Shown here: positions 24,308-33,841 of the stretch, piece after piece
Numbering within the stretch: position 1 is the first letter of the stretch
Layout: every line of letters begins with the position of its first letter
NCBI GenBank assembly: GCA_964534325.1
Contig: CAZHOR010000002.1
Location: 130,787 to 194,786 of the forward strand
Direction: 5' to 3'
DNA length: 64,000 nucleotides
DNA from: JdFR-22 sp964534325
Lineage (GTDB): Archaea; Halobacteriota; Archaeoglobi; Archaeoglobales; Archaeoglobaceae
Program-made: the position numbers and the translations under genes
The notes under the pieces: generated by a model
What the model was told of the DNA's origin: nothing
The model's database searches: none
What the model saw: the letters and a program-made list of their open reading frames with translations, nothing else

Positions 24308-25375
24308 CTACCCTAAGACCTCCTCCATTGCGTTGAGCAGCATATCGTTTTCATCCTCTTTACCCACACTGATTCTGACGTGGTATTTACTGCATCCCTT
24401 TATGGAAGAGCAATCCCTTATTATCACACCCTTCTTCAGCAATTCCTCGAATAGAACAGGACCCTCGGCTGGAAGCTCTGCAAAGACGAAATTGGATTCA
24501 GAGGGATAGACCTTAACTCCCAGCTCCCTCAATTTCTTGGTGATTCTATTCCGTTCTCTGATGGTCTTATCCACCACCATTTGAAGGTGCTGAATATCGT
24601 CCAGAGAGGCCATCGCTGCCAGTTGGGCGGGAGTAGAGAAAGGAAAAGGAGTAGATACTCTGTAAAAATAATCCTTGAGCTGTTGGGGGATAACAGCGTA
24701 TCCCAATCTCAAGTTTGCCAGGCCAAAGGCCTTGGAAAATGTCCTGCCGATCACTACATTATCGTACTCGGACAGCGAAAGCATATCCTTACTTGAAAAT
24801 TCTGCATAAGCTTCGTCAATGAATATCAGGGCTTTAGTGCTCTCCGCCAAAGCTCTGACCTCTTCAATATCTTCAATGTTGCCGGTAGGGTTGTTAGGAG
24901 AGCAGACCATAATGAGCTTGGTCTTACTGTTTACGGACTCCTTTACACTTTCAGCATCTATCGAGAAATCATCTCTCCGCTGAAGCCTTACCTCTTTCCC
25001 GTTACTGATGGAAACCAGTATGGGGTAGTAGAGGAAGGAGGGAACGGAATTGATTATCTCATCACCTTCAGCGACCACTAATTTGAATATGTTCTCCAGG
25101 ATCCCGTCGATTCCCGCTCCCAGCACTATGTGGTCCACATTAACTCCCAGGTATTGGGCTATTTTCTCTTTTAACTCTGGCGGGTCCCGCTGAGGATACA
25201 TGTGGAGTTTGTCAAAGCTTTTGAAGGCTTTTACTGCTTCAGGGCTTGCTCCGTAGGGGTTCTCATTTGATGCTAGCTTGACTATCTTGTCCAGCCCGTA
25301 TTCTTTTTTAACTTCCTCTACAGTTTTTCCTGCCTCGTATTCTTCGATTCTGGTTATGGGCTCCCGTATCATCAT
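24308..25375 (-). CDS. hisC: Histidinol-phosphate aminotransferase
   Basis: 355 residues of fold-type I aminotransferase. It converts imidazole acetol phosphate to histidinol phosphate using glutamate. The KLASNENPYGASPEA opening, CSPNNPTGN, IDEAYAEFS and the PLP-lysine segment GRTFSKAFGLANLRLGY are all present, as is the arginine in YHVRISVG. The start is chosen at ATG 25375, which overlaps the stop of a 47-residue upstream gene as ATGA; an ATG at 25405 would overlap more. No other his gene is nearby. Aromatic aminotransferase activity is possible. Confidence 0.93.
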   Translation of the reverse strand: MMIREPITRIEEYEAGKTVEEVKKEYGLDKIVKLASNENPYGASPEAVKAFKSFDKLHMYPQRDPPELKEKIAQYLGVNVDHIVLGAGIDGILENIFKLVVAEGDEIINSVPSFLYYPILVSISNGKEVRLQRRDDFSIDAESVKESVNSKTKLIMVCSPNNPTGNIEDIEEVRALAESTKALIFIDEAYAEFSSKDMLSLSEYDNVVIGRTFSKAFGLANLRLGYAVIPQQLKDYFYRVSTPFPFSTPAQLAAMASLDDIQHLQMVVDKTIRERNRITKKLRELGVKVYPSESNFVFAELPAEGPVLFEELLKKGVIIRDCSSIKGCSKYHVRISVGKEDENDMLLNAMEEVLG

Positions 25376-25515
25376 CTTTCCAGCCGTATCTCTATTCTGC
25401 TCCAATTATCAACCCCTCTCAGGGTGGAAACTAAAGCTTCTATAACGCTGGAAAACACACTTTGCACGTAATCGTTCATGGGAATCTTTTTTCCATCTAC
25501 CAGGAGTTCTATCAT
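25372..25515 (-). CDS. Very small conserved-looking protein upstream of hisC
   Basis: 47 residues reading MIELLVDGKKIPMNDYVQSV at the start, then VIEALVSTLRGVD and IEIRLER. The strand-turn-helix-helix-strand pattern and the ATGA overlap with hisC indicate a real translated gene. I believe similar about 50-residue proteins occur in other archaea, but I cannot name a family. The RNA is likely shared with hisC and the Fap7 gene. Confidence 0.65.
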   Translation of the reverse strand: MIELLVDGKKIPMNDYVQSVFSSVIEALVSTLRGVDNWSRIEIRLER

Positions 25516-25579
25516 GGTCTAAGCTGGTAGCTCTCATATATAAAAAATGTGAAGTTTTGATTATAGGGAAAACTGAGTC

Positions 25580-26491
25580 TCAGGAATCACAGAAGAAAGG
25601 TTCACGAAGATTAACAGCTTCGTTGACGGCGTTTATCAACTCTTTTCCGTTCAAACCCCTTATGTCTATGAGATTGTCGTCCTTGAGCAAACAGGGCTTG
25701 ATCTTTCCATCTGAGGTCACCCTTATGCGGTTACAGTGCTGGCAGAATTCCGAGTTATACAGGGGCTTTACGAACTCCACCACGGACTCTCCAATGGTGT
25801 ACTGCCTTCTCTTGTGCATCTTCCTGACCACAACTGCCTCAGCCATCCCTGCATACTTTTTCTCTATGGGGGAGATATCGTAATAGTATTCTTCCATACC
25901 CGGAAGCATTAAATTCTCTATAACCTGTAGAATAACGTTTATACCATCTTTATTGAATTGAGAAGTGAAATCCACCATCTCATCTACTTCATTCTCATTA
26001 ATGCCCTTGAGGATAAGCATGTTGAGCTTAACAGGTCTCAATTTGGCATCGTATGCAGCATATACGGCATCGACCACTTTACTTAAATCCCCGCCAGTAA
26101 CCTGCCAGTATTTCTGCTCATCCATGGTATCCAGGCTGATGTTGACCCTGCTTAACCCCACTTCTGCCAGCTGGTGGGCTTTTTGGGCCAGAAGCATACC
26201 ATTGGTGGTCATGGAAACCTCTTTGAATGGAGGCATGCTCTGTATTATCTCGTATATGTCCTTTCGGAGGAGGGGCTCACCCCCGGTTATCTTCGCCTTT
26301 TTGATGCCCAGATCATAAAAAACGTCACAAATCTTCTTTATATCCTCTACACTCATCTCCTTCTTGGGATTCCGGGCATCTTGAGGAGAGTTCTCACCCT
26401 CCCTGTGACAGTAAAAGCATCTCAAGTCACATCTGCTTGTTATGGCGATCCTCAGGTTGGTAACCTTTCTCCCAAACCTATCCGTGAGCAT
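25580..26491 (-). CDS. moaA: GTP 3',8-cyclase, molybdenum/tungsten cofactor synthesis
   Basis: 303 residues. A radical-SAM enzyme that rearranges GTP in the first step of molybdopterin formation. The N-terminal cluster motif is SRCDLRCFYCHREG (CX3CX2C), and KITGGEPLLRKDI and SMTTNGMLL follow as expected. The second iron-sulfur cluster is bound by CQHCNRIRVTSDGKIKPC. The C-terminal GG tail of bacterial MoaA is absent, as usual in archaea. The gene overlaps mobA by 40 bases. Confidence 0.96.
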   Translation of the reverse strand: MLTDRFGRKVTNLRIAITSRCDLRCFYCHREGENSPQDARNPKKEMSVEDIKKICDVFYDLGIKKAKITGGEPLLRKDIYEIIQSMPPFKEVSMTTNGMLLAQKAHQLAEVGLSRVNISLDTMDEQKYWQVTGGDLSKVVDAVYAAYDAKLRPVKLNMLILKGINENEVDEMVDFTSQFNKDGINVILQVIENLMLPGMEEYYYDISPIEKKYAGMAEAVVVRKMHKRRQYTIGESVVEFVKPLYNSEFCQHCNRIRVTSDGKIKPCLLKDDNLIDIRGLNGKELINAVNEAVNLREPFFCDS

Positions 26492-27078
26492 ATATCCTCC
26501 ACTTTCTTAACGTCTTCAGGAGTGTTTATATTGGCCAAAGAGATGAGCTCTTCATCATACTCCCTCAAACTCTCTACAGGATAAAGTTTAACCTTATCCA
26601 TGTCGAGAGCATTGATTATCTTCTTATCTCCTTTCTTCAGATTGCTCGCTATTCCGTCAATAATCTCGTGATTGTAGCACGCCAGGAGGGGCTCGGTTTT
26701 ACCGTCCTCCCAGACAGGTATTAGGGCTTGGAGCTCATTTGAGCTCCTGGAAAACTCTCTTATCAAGCACTTCACAACAGCTCTCCTCACGAAGGGCATA
26801 TCCACACCCACCACCATTACAGAGCTCTTAAAGTGGTCTAAGGCTGCATGTATTCCTGCCAGTGGCCCTCCTCCCTTGAACTCGTCTTCTATCACTTCGG
26901 AATACTGGTTATAGTAGTCCTGCTCTCTTTTATCCCTACAGACGATTACTGTATCAAAACCTCTTAAAGTGTACATTAGTCGCTCTATCAAGGTTAGTCC
27001 TCTAAATTTCATCAATCCCTTGTCTATTCCACCTAACCTGGTGCCAGAGCCACCGGCGAGTACAGCCACTTGGTTCAC
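26452..27078 (-). CDS. mobA: Molybdenum cofactor guanylyltransferase
   Basis: 208 residues, starting at GTG 27078. A TATA element (27098-27111) lies about 26 nt upstream, so translation from an ATG at 27141 is unlikely. The nucleotidyltransferase signature LAGGSGTRLGGIDKGLMKF opens the protein, with VVGVDMPFVRR as the metal-binding aspartate segment. It joins GMP to the pterin cofactor. mobB (32551) and moeB-like (52324) genes lie elsewhere in the window. Confidence 0.93.
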   Translation of the reverse strand: MNQVAVLAGGSGTRLGGIDKGLMKFRGLTLIERLMYTLRGFDTVIVCRDKREQDYYNQYSEVIEDEFKGGGPLAGIHAALDHFKSSVMVVGVDMPFVRRAVVKCLIREFSRSSNELQALIPVWEDGKTEPLLACYNHEIIDGIASNLKKGDKKIINALDMDKVKLYPVESLREYDEELISLANINTPEDVKKVEDICSRIGLGERLPT

Positions 27079-27097
27079 AAATGTGGGTTGTTGATGG

Positions 27098-27111
27098 ACA
27101 TATTTAACATT
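27098..27111 (-). promoter_or_regulatory. TATA element of mobA-moaA
   Basis: atgttaaatatgtc on the minus strand is centred 26 nt before the GTG at 27078 and fixes the start as a leaderless GTG. Confidence 0.5.
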
Positions 27112-27384
27112 GTCTTTATGACCGGATTCGATCACCAGCAAAGGATGCTGGCGGAGATTTCACCCACATTGGAGGCAAATAAACCACCTTTAAAATTACA
27201 GGGCCATAGAAGATTAGTTTGGGTGATAATCGTGAAAAAGAACGTATTTAAGTGAGGACAAGTGAGCGATGACCAGATAGACATAAGTATGGGGAGAAAG
27301 AAACTTAGAGTACAGGTATAGTTGGTTACATAGTTGGTTATAGTTTATCCTGTTGAGTACAAGGTATGGTTGGTAGAGGAAAGT

Positions 27385-27714
27385 ATGGGTGTAATCATAA
27401 ACGAGTTAAGAGCCTACTACGATGGCATAAGGCGGTTGAATGAAGATGGATTTATTAGAACTAAGGCAGGTTACTTGCTATCCTTTCTAACTGATTCAAC
27501 TGGGACCGAAGATGGTGTTTATCTTGTAACTGATGATGTCAGGGTCTTTGTGAGGTTTAAAGAGCGCATCTTTAGAGAAGAGATGCACGTATTGAACAGG
27601 GATGGGAGAGTACCCAGAAATTATAGAGAGCTGGACAAAGCCCCTAATAACGTACTGGAAAAGATGAAAGAGATAGATTACGAGCTGGCTGTAGCTTTAG
27701 GGCTGTTGCACTAA
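27385..27714 (+). CDS. Protein of unknown function
   Basis: 109 residues from ATG 27385, after agagga. The start may instead be at 27334. It has mixed alpha and beta character: MGVIINELRAYYDGIRRLN helix, then GYLLSFLTDSTG and GVYLVTDDVRVFVRFKERIF strands, and a C-terminal helix. It has no cysteine and no known motif. It is a single gene between mobA and mfnA. Confidence 0.6.
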   Translation: MGVIINELRAYYDGIRRLNEDGFIRTKAGYLLSFLTDSTGTEDGVYLVTDDVRVFVRFKERIFREEMHVLNRDGRVPRNYRELDKAPNNVLEKMKEIDYELAVALGLLH

Positions 27715-27851
27715 TTCGTTTCCCTAATGGTTGAATAAATTTTTTTGAAGCGGTTTATAGCCCAATTTTTAGTTCCATTCCATATAACATCTTTTAATAC
27801 TTGCCCTGAATTACAGAATATATTTAATCTGACTGTCATGTCCACAGTTTG

Positions 27852-28949
27852 ATGGTTCTGGATGAGCTGGCCAGGATAAGGAATAAGGACATACCCTATT
27901 CCAGAGTACTTAGCTCCATGTGTACGGTTCCACATCCTGTTGCCGTGGAGGCTCACAAGATGTTCTTGGAGACTAATCTCGGCGATCCGGGGATATTTGT
28001 AGGTACTGTGGAGCTTGAAAAGAAGTTGATCTCCACTTTGGGCAAGATACTTCATAAACCGGACGTCAGCGGATATATCTGCTCTGGGGGAACTGAAGGG
28101 AATATTCAGGCGATAAGAGCTGCCAGGAACATGAATAAGGGAAAAAATATTGTCGTCCCTCGCTCTGTGCACTTTTCGTTCGAAAAAGTAGGCGACATAC
28201 TGGGGCTGGAAGTGAGGAAGGCTGGACTGAATGAGGAGTACAAGGTAGATGTCTCTGAAGTGGAAAATCTCGTAGACCAGAGAACAGCTGCAATTGTGGG
28301 TGTGGCAGGTACCACGGAGCTGGGACAAATAGACTCCATTGAGGACTTGTCGAACATCGCTGTGGAGAGAGAAATCCCACTACATGTGGATGCGGCGTTC
28401 GGGGGTTTGATAATCCCGTTCATGAACCGAAAAACTCCTTTTGATTTTCAACTGGAAGGAGTGACATCCATAACAATTGACCCTCACAAGATGGGCATGG
28501 CCACAATTCCGTCAGGAGGTATTTTCTTTAGAGATGAGACCTTTATTGACGCTCTCTCTATAGAGACCCCCTACTTAACCTCCAAAAGGCAAACAACTCT
28601 GACCGGGACCAGATCGGGTACGGGAGTAGCCTCTGCATACGCTGTCTTGGAGCATTTGGGGTGGGAGGGGATGAATGATGTGGTGGAGAGATGCCTTAAA
28701 CACACCCGGCTGCTGGTGGAGGAGATGAGCGAGTTGGGCTTCGAGCCGATTATAGACCCTCCAATGAACATTGCTTGTTTTGGGACGGAAAAGTGCGAGA
28801 AGCTCAAGGAAGAGCTTTACAGGAAGATGTGGGTGGTCTCCACCATCAGGAGCCCCAGGGCTATGCGGTTTGTGGTCATGCCTCACATTGATGAGGAAAC
28901 CATCAAGGACTTTGTCTCCGACCTCAAAATAATATTAAAAAGTGGATAA
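27852..28949 (+). CDS. mfnA: L-tyrosine/L-aspartate decarboxylase MfnA
   Basis: 365 residues. A PLP enzyme of the group II decarboxylases that makes tyramine for methanofuran and, in some archaea, beta-alanine for coenzyme A. The PLP lysine is Lys213 in DPHKMGMA. The substrate-side segment SGYICSGGTEGNIQAI and the aspartate in LHVDAAFGG are typical. A TATA element near 27818-27826 puts the start at ATG 27852, leaderless. mfnB at the left end of the window uses a different branch of the same pathway. Confidence 0.94.
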   Translation: MVLDELARIRNKDIPYSRVLSSMCTVPHPVAVEAHKMFLETNLGDPGIFVGTVELEKKLISTLGKILHKPDVSGYICSGGTEGNIQAIRAARNMNKGKNIVVPRSVHFSFEKVGDILGLEVRKAGLNEEYKVDVSEVENLVDQRTAAIVGVAGTTELGQIDSIEDLSNIAVEREIPLHVDAAFGGLIIPFMNRKTPFDFQLEGVTSITIDPHKMGMATIPSGGIFFRDETFIDALSIETPYLTSKRQTTLTGTRSGTGVASAYAVLEHLGWEGMNDVVERCLKHTRLLVEEMSELGFEPIIDPPMNIACFGTEKCEKLKEELYRKMWVVSTIRSPRAMRFVVMPHIDEETIKDFVSDLKIILKSG

Positions 28950-28999
28950 GAAGTATATGATAAGAGGTATAAGTGTACCCAAATTAGCCTGGGATCAAT

Positions 29000-29794
29000 T
29001 CATTTCAGCAATTTTAGAGCTTCTTCTGCACTGGCGAACTCATGCACTACCATGGAAATCGCTTGGGTCATCTTGATAGGGTTTTTGGCTTGAAATACGT
29101 TCCTTCCGATGGCCACACCTCTTGCTCCTCCTTTAATGGCCATTTCTACCATATGAAGTATCTCGTTCTCGCTCCCCATTTTGGGTCCTCCCGCTACTAC
29201 TACTGGCAGGGGGCAACCTTCTACAACTGTTTTGAAGCTCTCCACACTTCCAGTGAAGTTGGTCTTGATGATGTCTGCACCAAGCTCTGCCCCTGCTCTG
29301 GCCGCATGTGCTACGGCTTTCTCGTCGAACTGATCTACGGCGTCTCCACGGGGGTACATCATGGCAAGCAGGGGTATACCCCACTCATTACATATCTTGC
29401 TGACCTCCCCTAAGTGCCTTAGCTGTTCTGCCTCGGTTTTGCTACCCAGGTTTACGTGGAGGCTTATGGCATCGGCACCCAGCTTTATGGCTTCTTCCAC
29501 CGTGCATATGGGGACCTTCTCGTTGGGGTCCGGACTGAGAGCAGTTGAACCGCTGAGATGGACGATGAGACCTACATCCTTGCCGTATCCTCTATGACCG
29601 AACTGTACAACCCCTTTATGCTCTACAACTGCGTTCGCTCCTCCTTCTGCCACTGCATTGATCGTTTCCGGCATATTTACGATACCTTCTATTGGTCCCA
29701 CGGTTAGGCCGTGGTCCATGGGCACTATCACTGTATTACCGCTTTTTCTGTCGATTATTCTCTCGATCCTGATTTTTTTACCGATTTCACTCAT
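29000..29794 (-). CDS. 2-amino-3,7-dideoxy-D-threo-hept-6-ulosonate synthase
   Basis: 264 residues, class I aldolase fold. It catalyses the first step of the archaeal route to dehydroquinate, condensing L-aspartate semialdehyde with a 6-deoxy-5-ketofructose phosphate; some members also act as fructose-bisphosphate aldolases. MDHGLTVGPIEG at the start, MMYPRG, and the Schiff-base lysine in ADIIKTNFTGS match the MJ0400 group. The phosphate site is GGPKMGSE and GGARGVAIGRNVF. The partner dehydroquinate synthase II gene is not in the window. Confidence 0.93.
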   Translation of the reverse strand: MSEIGKKIRIERIIDRKSGNTVIVPMDHGLTVGPIEGIVNMPETINAVAEGGANAVVEHKGVVQFGHRGYGKDVGLIVHLSGSTALSPDPNEKVPICTVEEAIKLGADAISLHVNLGSKTEAEQLRHLGEVSKICNEWGIPLLAMMYPRGDAVDQFDEKAVAHAARAGAELGADIIKTNFTGSVESFKTVVEGCPLPVVVAGGPKMGSENEILHMVEMAIKGGARGVAIGRNVFQAKNPIKMTQAISMVVHEFASAEEALKLLK

Positions 29795-29930
29795 ATGCTA
29801 CTATGTGACAATGTAGCAATTTAAATTTTTTGGCTCTCCGCATCGAAAGTTTTAAAAATAGGGCAAGGGAAGAATTATTTGCCACTTAGTTATGGCTCTT
29901 TTAAAAAAATAACTAATGAAGTGATTAAAA

Positions 29931-30569
29931 ATGATGCAGCAGGATAAGGAATATAAAGGAACAACAACGGTCGGTTTGGTATGTAAGGATGGCCTTGTTA
30001 TGGCCAGCGAAAGACGTGCTACCATGGGAAACTTCGTAGCAAGCAGAAGGGCCAAGAAAATCTATAAGATCTCAGATAAAGTTGGTTTAACTACTGCCGG
30101 AAGTGTCGGCGATGCGCAATTCCTCACCAGACTGATGAAAGTTGAAACCTATCTTTATAATATTAGGAAGGAACAGGAACCCACAGTTAAATCAATAGCG
30201 ACCATGGTTTCTAACCTCCTCAACTCTACAAGATATTTCCCCTATCTCGTTCAGCTAATAATAGGTGGTGTGGATGAGAACGGCCCTACCGTATTCTCAC
30301 TGGATCCTGTAGGTGGAGCGATTGAAGAAGAAGATATTGTAGCTACAGGCTCAGGAAGTATGACCGCCTATGGTGTGCTGGAGGACCGCTACGCAGCCGA
30401 TTTGACTGTTGAACAGGGTGTAGAGCTTGTGATTAGAGCAGTGACGTCTGCAATGAAGAGGGACAGTGCCTCTGGCGATGGAATCGATGTAGTAAAGATT
30501 ACCAAGGACGGCTACCATGAGTTATCCCCAGAAGAAGTTGAGCAGGTAGCCAGCAAATTTAAAAAATAA
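29931..30569 (+). CDS. psmB: Proteasome beta subunit
   Basis: 212 residues with a short 10-residue propeptide ending in Gly before the catalytic Thr11 (KG/TTTVGLV). Asp17-type and Lys33-type residues are in LVMASERRATMGNFV and RRAKKIYKI, and SGDGIDVVKI is near the end. The 20S core degrades proteins unfolded by PAN or VAT (20864). Two possible TATA elements lie upstream at 29850-29860 and 29905. The alpha subunit is not in the window. Confidence 0.97.
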   Translation: MMQQDKEYKGTTTVGLVCKDGLVMASERRATMGNFVASRRAKKIYKISDKVGLTTAGSVGDAQFLTRLMKVETYLYNIRKEQEPTVKSIATMVSNLLNSTRYFPYLVQLIIGGVDENGPTVFSLDPVGGAIEEEDIVATGSGSMTAYGVLEDRYAADLTVEQGVELVIRAVTSAMKRDSASGDGIDVVKITKDGYHELSPEEVEQVASKFKK

Positions 30570-30640
30570 TTAATATTATATTTTTTATTACTATACTTCC
30601 ACAATCCAACACTGTGTTAAAAAACAATTGACTGGTAGAA

Positions 30641-32548
30641 ATGACACAAAACTCGTACTTGAAAGAATTGAAGGAAAAGGTTATAGGATCTATTCCTCAC
30701 GGGGTGAAGGTAAAAGACGTTGAGTTCGAAGGCCCTGTCCTGGTTATTTACGTTGATAACCCACAGGAGCTGGCTGAAGTTGACATAGTCAAAAAGCTCG
30801 CCAAAGACCTGAGAAAGAGGATAATAATCAGGCCAGACCCCAGACACCTTTCTCCTCCGGAAGAGTCCAAAGAAATAATCAGGAACACCGTCCCCGAAGA
30901 TGCCCAGATCACCACATTCTTTTTTGACGAAGAAAATGGTGAGGTCATTATTGAGGCAGAGAAGCCCGGGGTGGTCATTGGAAAGCAGGGAACCACACTT
31001 CGAGAGATAATGAAGAAAGTGGGATGGAGCCCCAGAGTGGTTCGAACCCCTCCCATAAGGTCGAAAACAGTTTACAACATCAGAGAATTCCTTCAGAACA
31101 CTAAAGAAGAACGAAGAGAGATATTGAAGAGGATCGGAGAAAAGATACATCGGGGAAGCAAAGCTTACGAGGACAGATGGGTAAGGGTCACCTTCCTCGG
31201 AGGCTCCAGAGAAGTGGGAAGGAGCTGTTATCTATTGCAGACACCTGAAAGCAAGGTCCTGATCGATTGCGGTGTCAACGTGAGCAACATGCAGCAATCA
31301 CCATACATATACCTCCCTGAAGCCCAACCACTGGATTCTATTGATGCTGTGGTGGTCACCCATGCTCACCTGGACCACTGCGGCCTGATACCCATTCTCT
31401 ACAAATACGGGTATAAGGGACCCATATACCTCACGGCTCCCACCAGGGATCTGATGCTCTTACTTCAACTGGATTTTATCGAGGTTGCTGCCAGAGAAGG
31501 TTCACCAATTCCATATGAGTCGTCTTATATCAGAGAGGCGTTGAAGCACACCATTACGCTGGACTACGGAGTGGTCACGGATATAAGCCCTGACGTGAGG
31601 CTAACCTTCTACAACGCAGGACACATTCTGGGCTCGGCAATAGCACACTTCCACATCGGAGAAGGCCTATATAATATTGCATTTACTGGCGACTATAAAT
31701 ACGGGAAATCGAGGCTGTTCGATAAAGCAGAGACCAACTTCCCGCGACTTGAGGCTATAATAACCGAGGCTACCTATGGGGGGAGCAATGACCATCAGCC
31801 CTCCAGAAAAGAGGCGGAGGACAAACTCACTAAAGTTATTGTCGACACCATAAAAAAGGGCGGTAGAGTCCTCATTCCCACCTTCGCTGTAGGAAGAAGC
31901 CAGGAAGTGATGATAGCCCTTGAGGACGCTATCAGGAAGGAAAGGATTGGGAAGGTCCCGGTTTACCTTGACGGGATGATCTACGAAGCTACTGCAATCC
32001 ACACCGCATACCCGGAGTATCTGCACGCTAAGCTAAGGGACATGATATTCCACCACGGGTTGAATCCCTTCATAAGCGATAATTTCATCAAGGTTGACTC
32101 CACCACCAAACGTCAACAGATCATAAATGAAGCGGAACCATCAATTATTCTGGCTACATCAGGCATGCTCAACGGTGGTCCGGTAATGGAATACCTCAAG
32201 ACACTGGCAGCTGATGAGCGGAACACCATGATCTTTGTGGGCTATCAGGCAGAAGGTACACTGGGCAGAAGGATACAGAAAGGCTGGAGAGAGGTGCCGT
32301 TTCCCACCAATGGGAAGAGAGAAGTTGTAGAGATAAAAATGAACGTGGAAACTGTGGACGGATTCTCTGGGCACTCGGATAGAAAGCAGCTCATGAACTA
32401 CATAAAAGGCCTGAACTCCAAGCCGGATAAGGTCATAACCATTCACGGCGATGAGAACAAGTGTGTGGACCTCGCATCCAGCATCTACAAAGCCTATCGA
32501 ATAGAGACCAGGGCACCCATGAACACCGAGACCATCAGATTCGCGTGA
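30641..32548 (+). CDS. aCPSF1/FttA, transcription-terminating beta-CASP nuclease
   Basis: 635 residues. Two N-terminal KH-type RNA-binding domains (residues about 1-150, with VVIGKQGTTLREIMKKVGW) are followed by a metallo-beta-lactamase domain with HAHLDH at 241-246 and a beta-CASP insert. The later motifs GDYKYG, EATYGG and SGHSDR complete the active site. FttA cuts nascent RNA and terminates transcription across archaea. The full domain set is present. mobB follows with a two-base gap, so its expression is coupled. Confidence 0.96.
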   Translation: MTQNSYLKELKEKVIGSIPHGVKVKDVEFEGPVLVIYVDNPQELAEVDIVKKLAKDLRKRIIIRPDPRHLSPPEESKEIIRNTVPEDAQITTFFFDEENGEVIIEAEKPGVVIGKQGTTLREIMKKVGWSPRVVRTPPIRSKTVYNIREFLQNTKEERREILKRIGEKIHRGSKAYEDRWVRVTFLGGSREVGRSCYLLQTPESKVLIDCGVNVSNMQQSPYIYLPEAQPLDSIDAVVVTHAHLDHCGLIPILYKYGYKGPIYLTAPTRDLMLLLQLDFIEVAAREGSPIPYESSYIREALKHTITLDYGVVTDISPDVRLTFYNAGHILGSAIAHFHIGEGLYNIAFTGDYKYGKSRLFDKAETNFPRLEAIITEATYGGSNDHQPSRKEAEDKLTKVIVDTIKKGGRVLIPTFAVGRSQEVMIALEDAIRKERIGKVPVYLDGMIYEATAIHTAYPEYLHAKLRDMIFHHGLNPFISDNFIKVDSTTKRQQIINEAEPSIILATSGMLNGGPVMEYLKTLAADERNTMIFVGYQAEGTLGRRIQKGWREVPFPTNGKREVVEIKMNVETVDGFSGHSDRKQLMNYIKGLNSKPDKVITIHGDENKCVDLASSIYKAYRIETRAPMNTETIRFA

Positions 32549-32550
32549 GC

Positions 32551-33060
32551 ATGATCCTCAGCATCCTGGGCAACTCCAATTCAGGAAAGACCACCCTTAT
32601 AACAGAAATAGTTCCTGTTCTCAAAGAAAAAGGGTTCAAGGTTGTAGTGGTCAAACACACTTTTAGGGACATTGAAATAGATAGAGAAGGAAAGGATTCC
32701 TGGAAGATCACTCACAGCGGAGCGGACGTGGTGGTGTCATCGCCCAAAAAAATGGTTTTCATCAAGGAAGAAGAAGATGATATCGAGGCCATCAGTGAAA
32801 AATACCTCAAGGACTATGACCTGATAATAACTGAAGGCTTTAATCGGGCTGGAAAGGACAGGATAGTAGTTTTAAATGAACCTGAAGAGCTGGAGAGATT
32901 CAAGCACGGTAGAATAAAGGCAATAGTGTGTGACAAGCCTATGGAAGGTTACAAGTGCTTCAAACCCCATGAAATAGAGAAGATAGCTGATCTCATTGCA
33001 GCTCTATGGAAGGATAACCCTCAAGATCAACCAGAACCTGTTGAAAGCCAAGCCTTTTAA
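32551..33060 (+). CDS. mobB: Molybdopterin-guanine dinucleotide biosynthesis protein MobB
   Basis: 169 residues from ATG 32551, two bases after the FttA stop. P-loop GNSNSGKTTL, and VVVVKHTFRDIEIDREGKDSW is the MobB signature; a Walker B-like strand DLIITEGF follows. MobB is a GTP-binding partner of MobA in cofactor attachment. The last 68 bases overlap the convergent larE gene. An upstream ATG at 32461 lies inside fttA and is rejected. Confidence 0.92.
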   Translation: MILSILGNSNSGKTTLITEIVPVLKEKGFKVVVVKHTFRDIEIDREGKDSWKITHSGADVVVSSPKKMVFIKEEEDDIEAISEKYLKDYDLIITEGFNRAGKDRIVVLNEPEELERFKHGRIKAIVCDKPMEGYKCFKPHEIEKIADLIAALWKDNPQDQPEPVESQAF

Positions 33061-33745
33061 TTCTTCCACAGACATCATCCTCGATCTTGAACAGGTCTTT
33101 CAGGCGGTTCTGGGCAACCTGTACAACTGCCCTGTCATCAGAGACTCTGACTCTAACAAGTGAGAAGCCGTACTCCCTTACGATCTCTTCAGCCTGCTCC
33201 ACCCTCTTCAGCCCTTCTTCAGTGATCCGACCGGTAATTCTGGTGGCCAGACATGAGTTGGATGGTTTTTTCCAGTTGGGCAGGCCGTACTCTTTAGCAG
33301 CCTTTACTATCTCTTCTTTGGTCAACCTCTTCAGGGGGCTGATAACCCTCATCTCCTCAACAGCTCTTAATCCCGGCCTGAATTCTTTGAGATCATCAGC
33401 GTTTGTAGCCTCTACAACCGTCCTGTCCCCGGCGAAATCTTTTACGGCCGACAAAATCAATTTTTTGCAGTGGTAGCATCTTTCAGGATCGTTTGCCACG
33501 AATTCACTGTGCTTTAAAAGATCTAACTCAACGATCTTGTGGTTGAAGCCCAATTCCCGAGCGGTATCCACAGCCATCCTTAACTCATCGCTTGCAACCA
33601 CAGGGGAGTCAACAGTAATTGCAACGTAATCTACACCTGTAACTCTGCACAGGTAGGTTAACAGGGTAGAATCTACGCCTCCGCTGTAAGCAACCGCAAT
33701 CTTATCCAGTTTTGATAGTTCTCTCTTTACTTCTCGTATATTCAC
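32993..33745 (-). CDS. larE: LarE-like ATP-dependent sulfur-transfer enzyme
   Basis: 250 residues. A PP-loop (AYSGGVDSTLLTYLC) activates the substrate with ATP, and PSNSCLATRI holds the sacrificial cysteine region of LarE; RCYHCKK carries two more cysteines. LarE builds the nickel-pincer cofactor of lactate racemase. Archaeal homologues without LarA are common and may modify other substrates. No larA, larB or larC gene is in the window. The gene is convergent with mobB. Confidence 0.85.
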   Translation of the reverse strand: MNIREVKRELSKLDKIAVAYSGGVDSTLLTYLCRVTGVDYVAITVDSPVVASDELRMAVDTARELGFNHKIVELDLLKHSEFVANDPERCYHCKKLILSAVKDFAGDRTVVEATNADDLKEFRPGLRAVEEMRVISPLKRLTKEEIVKAAKEYGLPNWKKPSNSCLATRITGRITEEGLKRVEQAEEIVREYGFSLVRVRVSDDRAVVQVAQNRLKDLFKIEDDVCGRIKRLGFQQVLVDLEGYPSIELQ

Positions 33746-33841
33746 ATGGAAGAATAGTCAATTTATGTCTTTAAATTTTCTTACAGGTTTACAGGTCTTT
33801 CACCGTAATAGATATAATGGGAGGGATATTAATCTCAGGTA

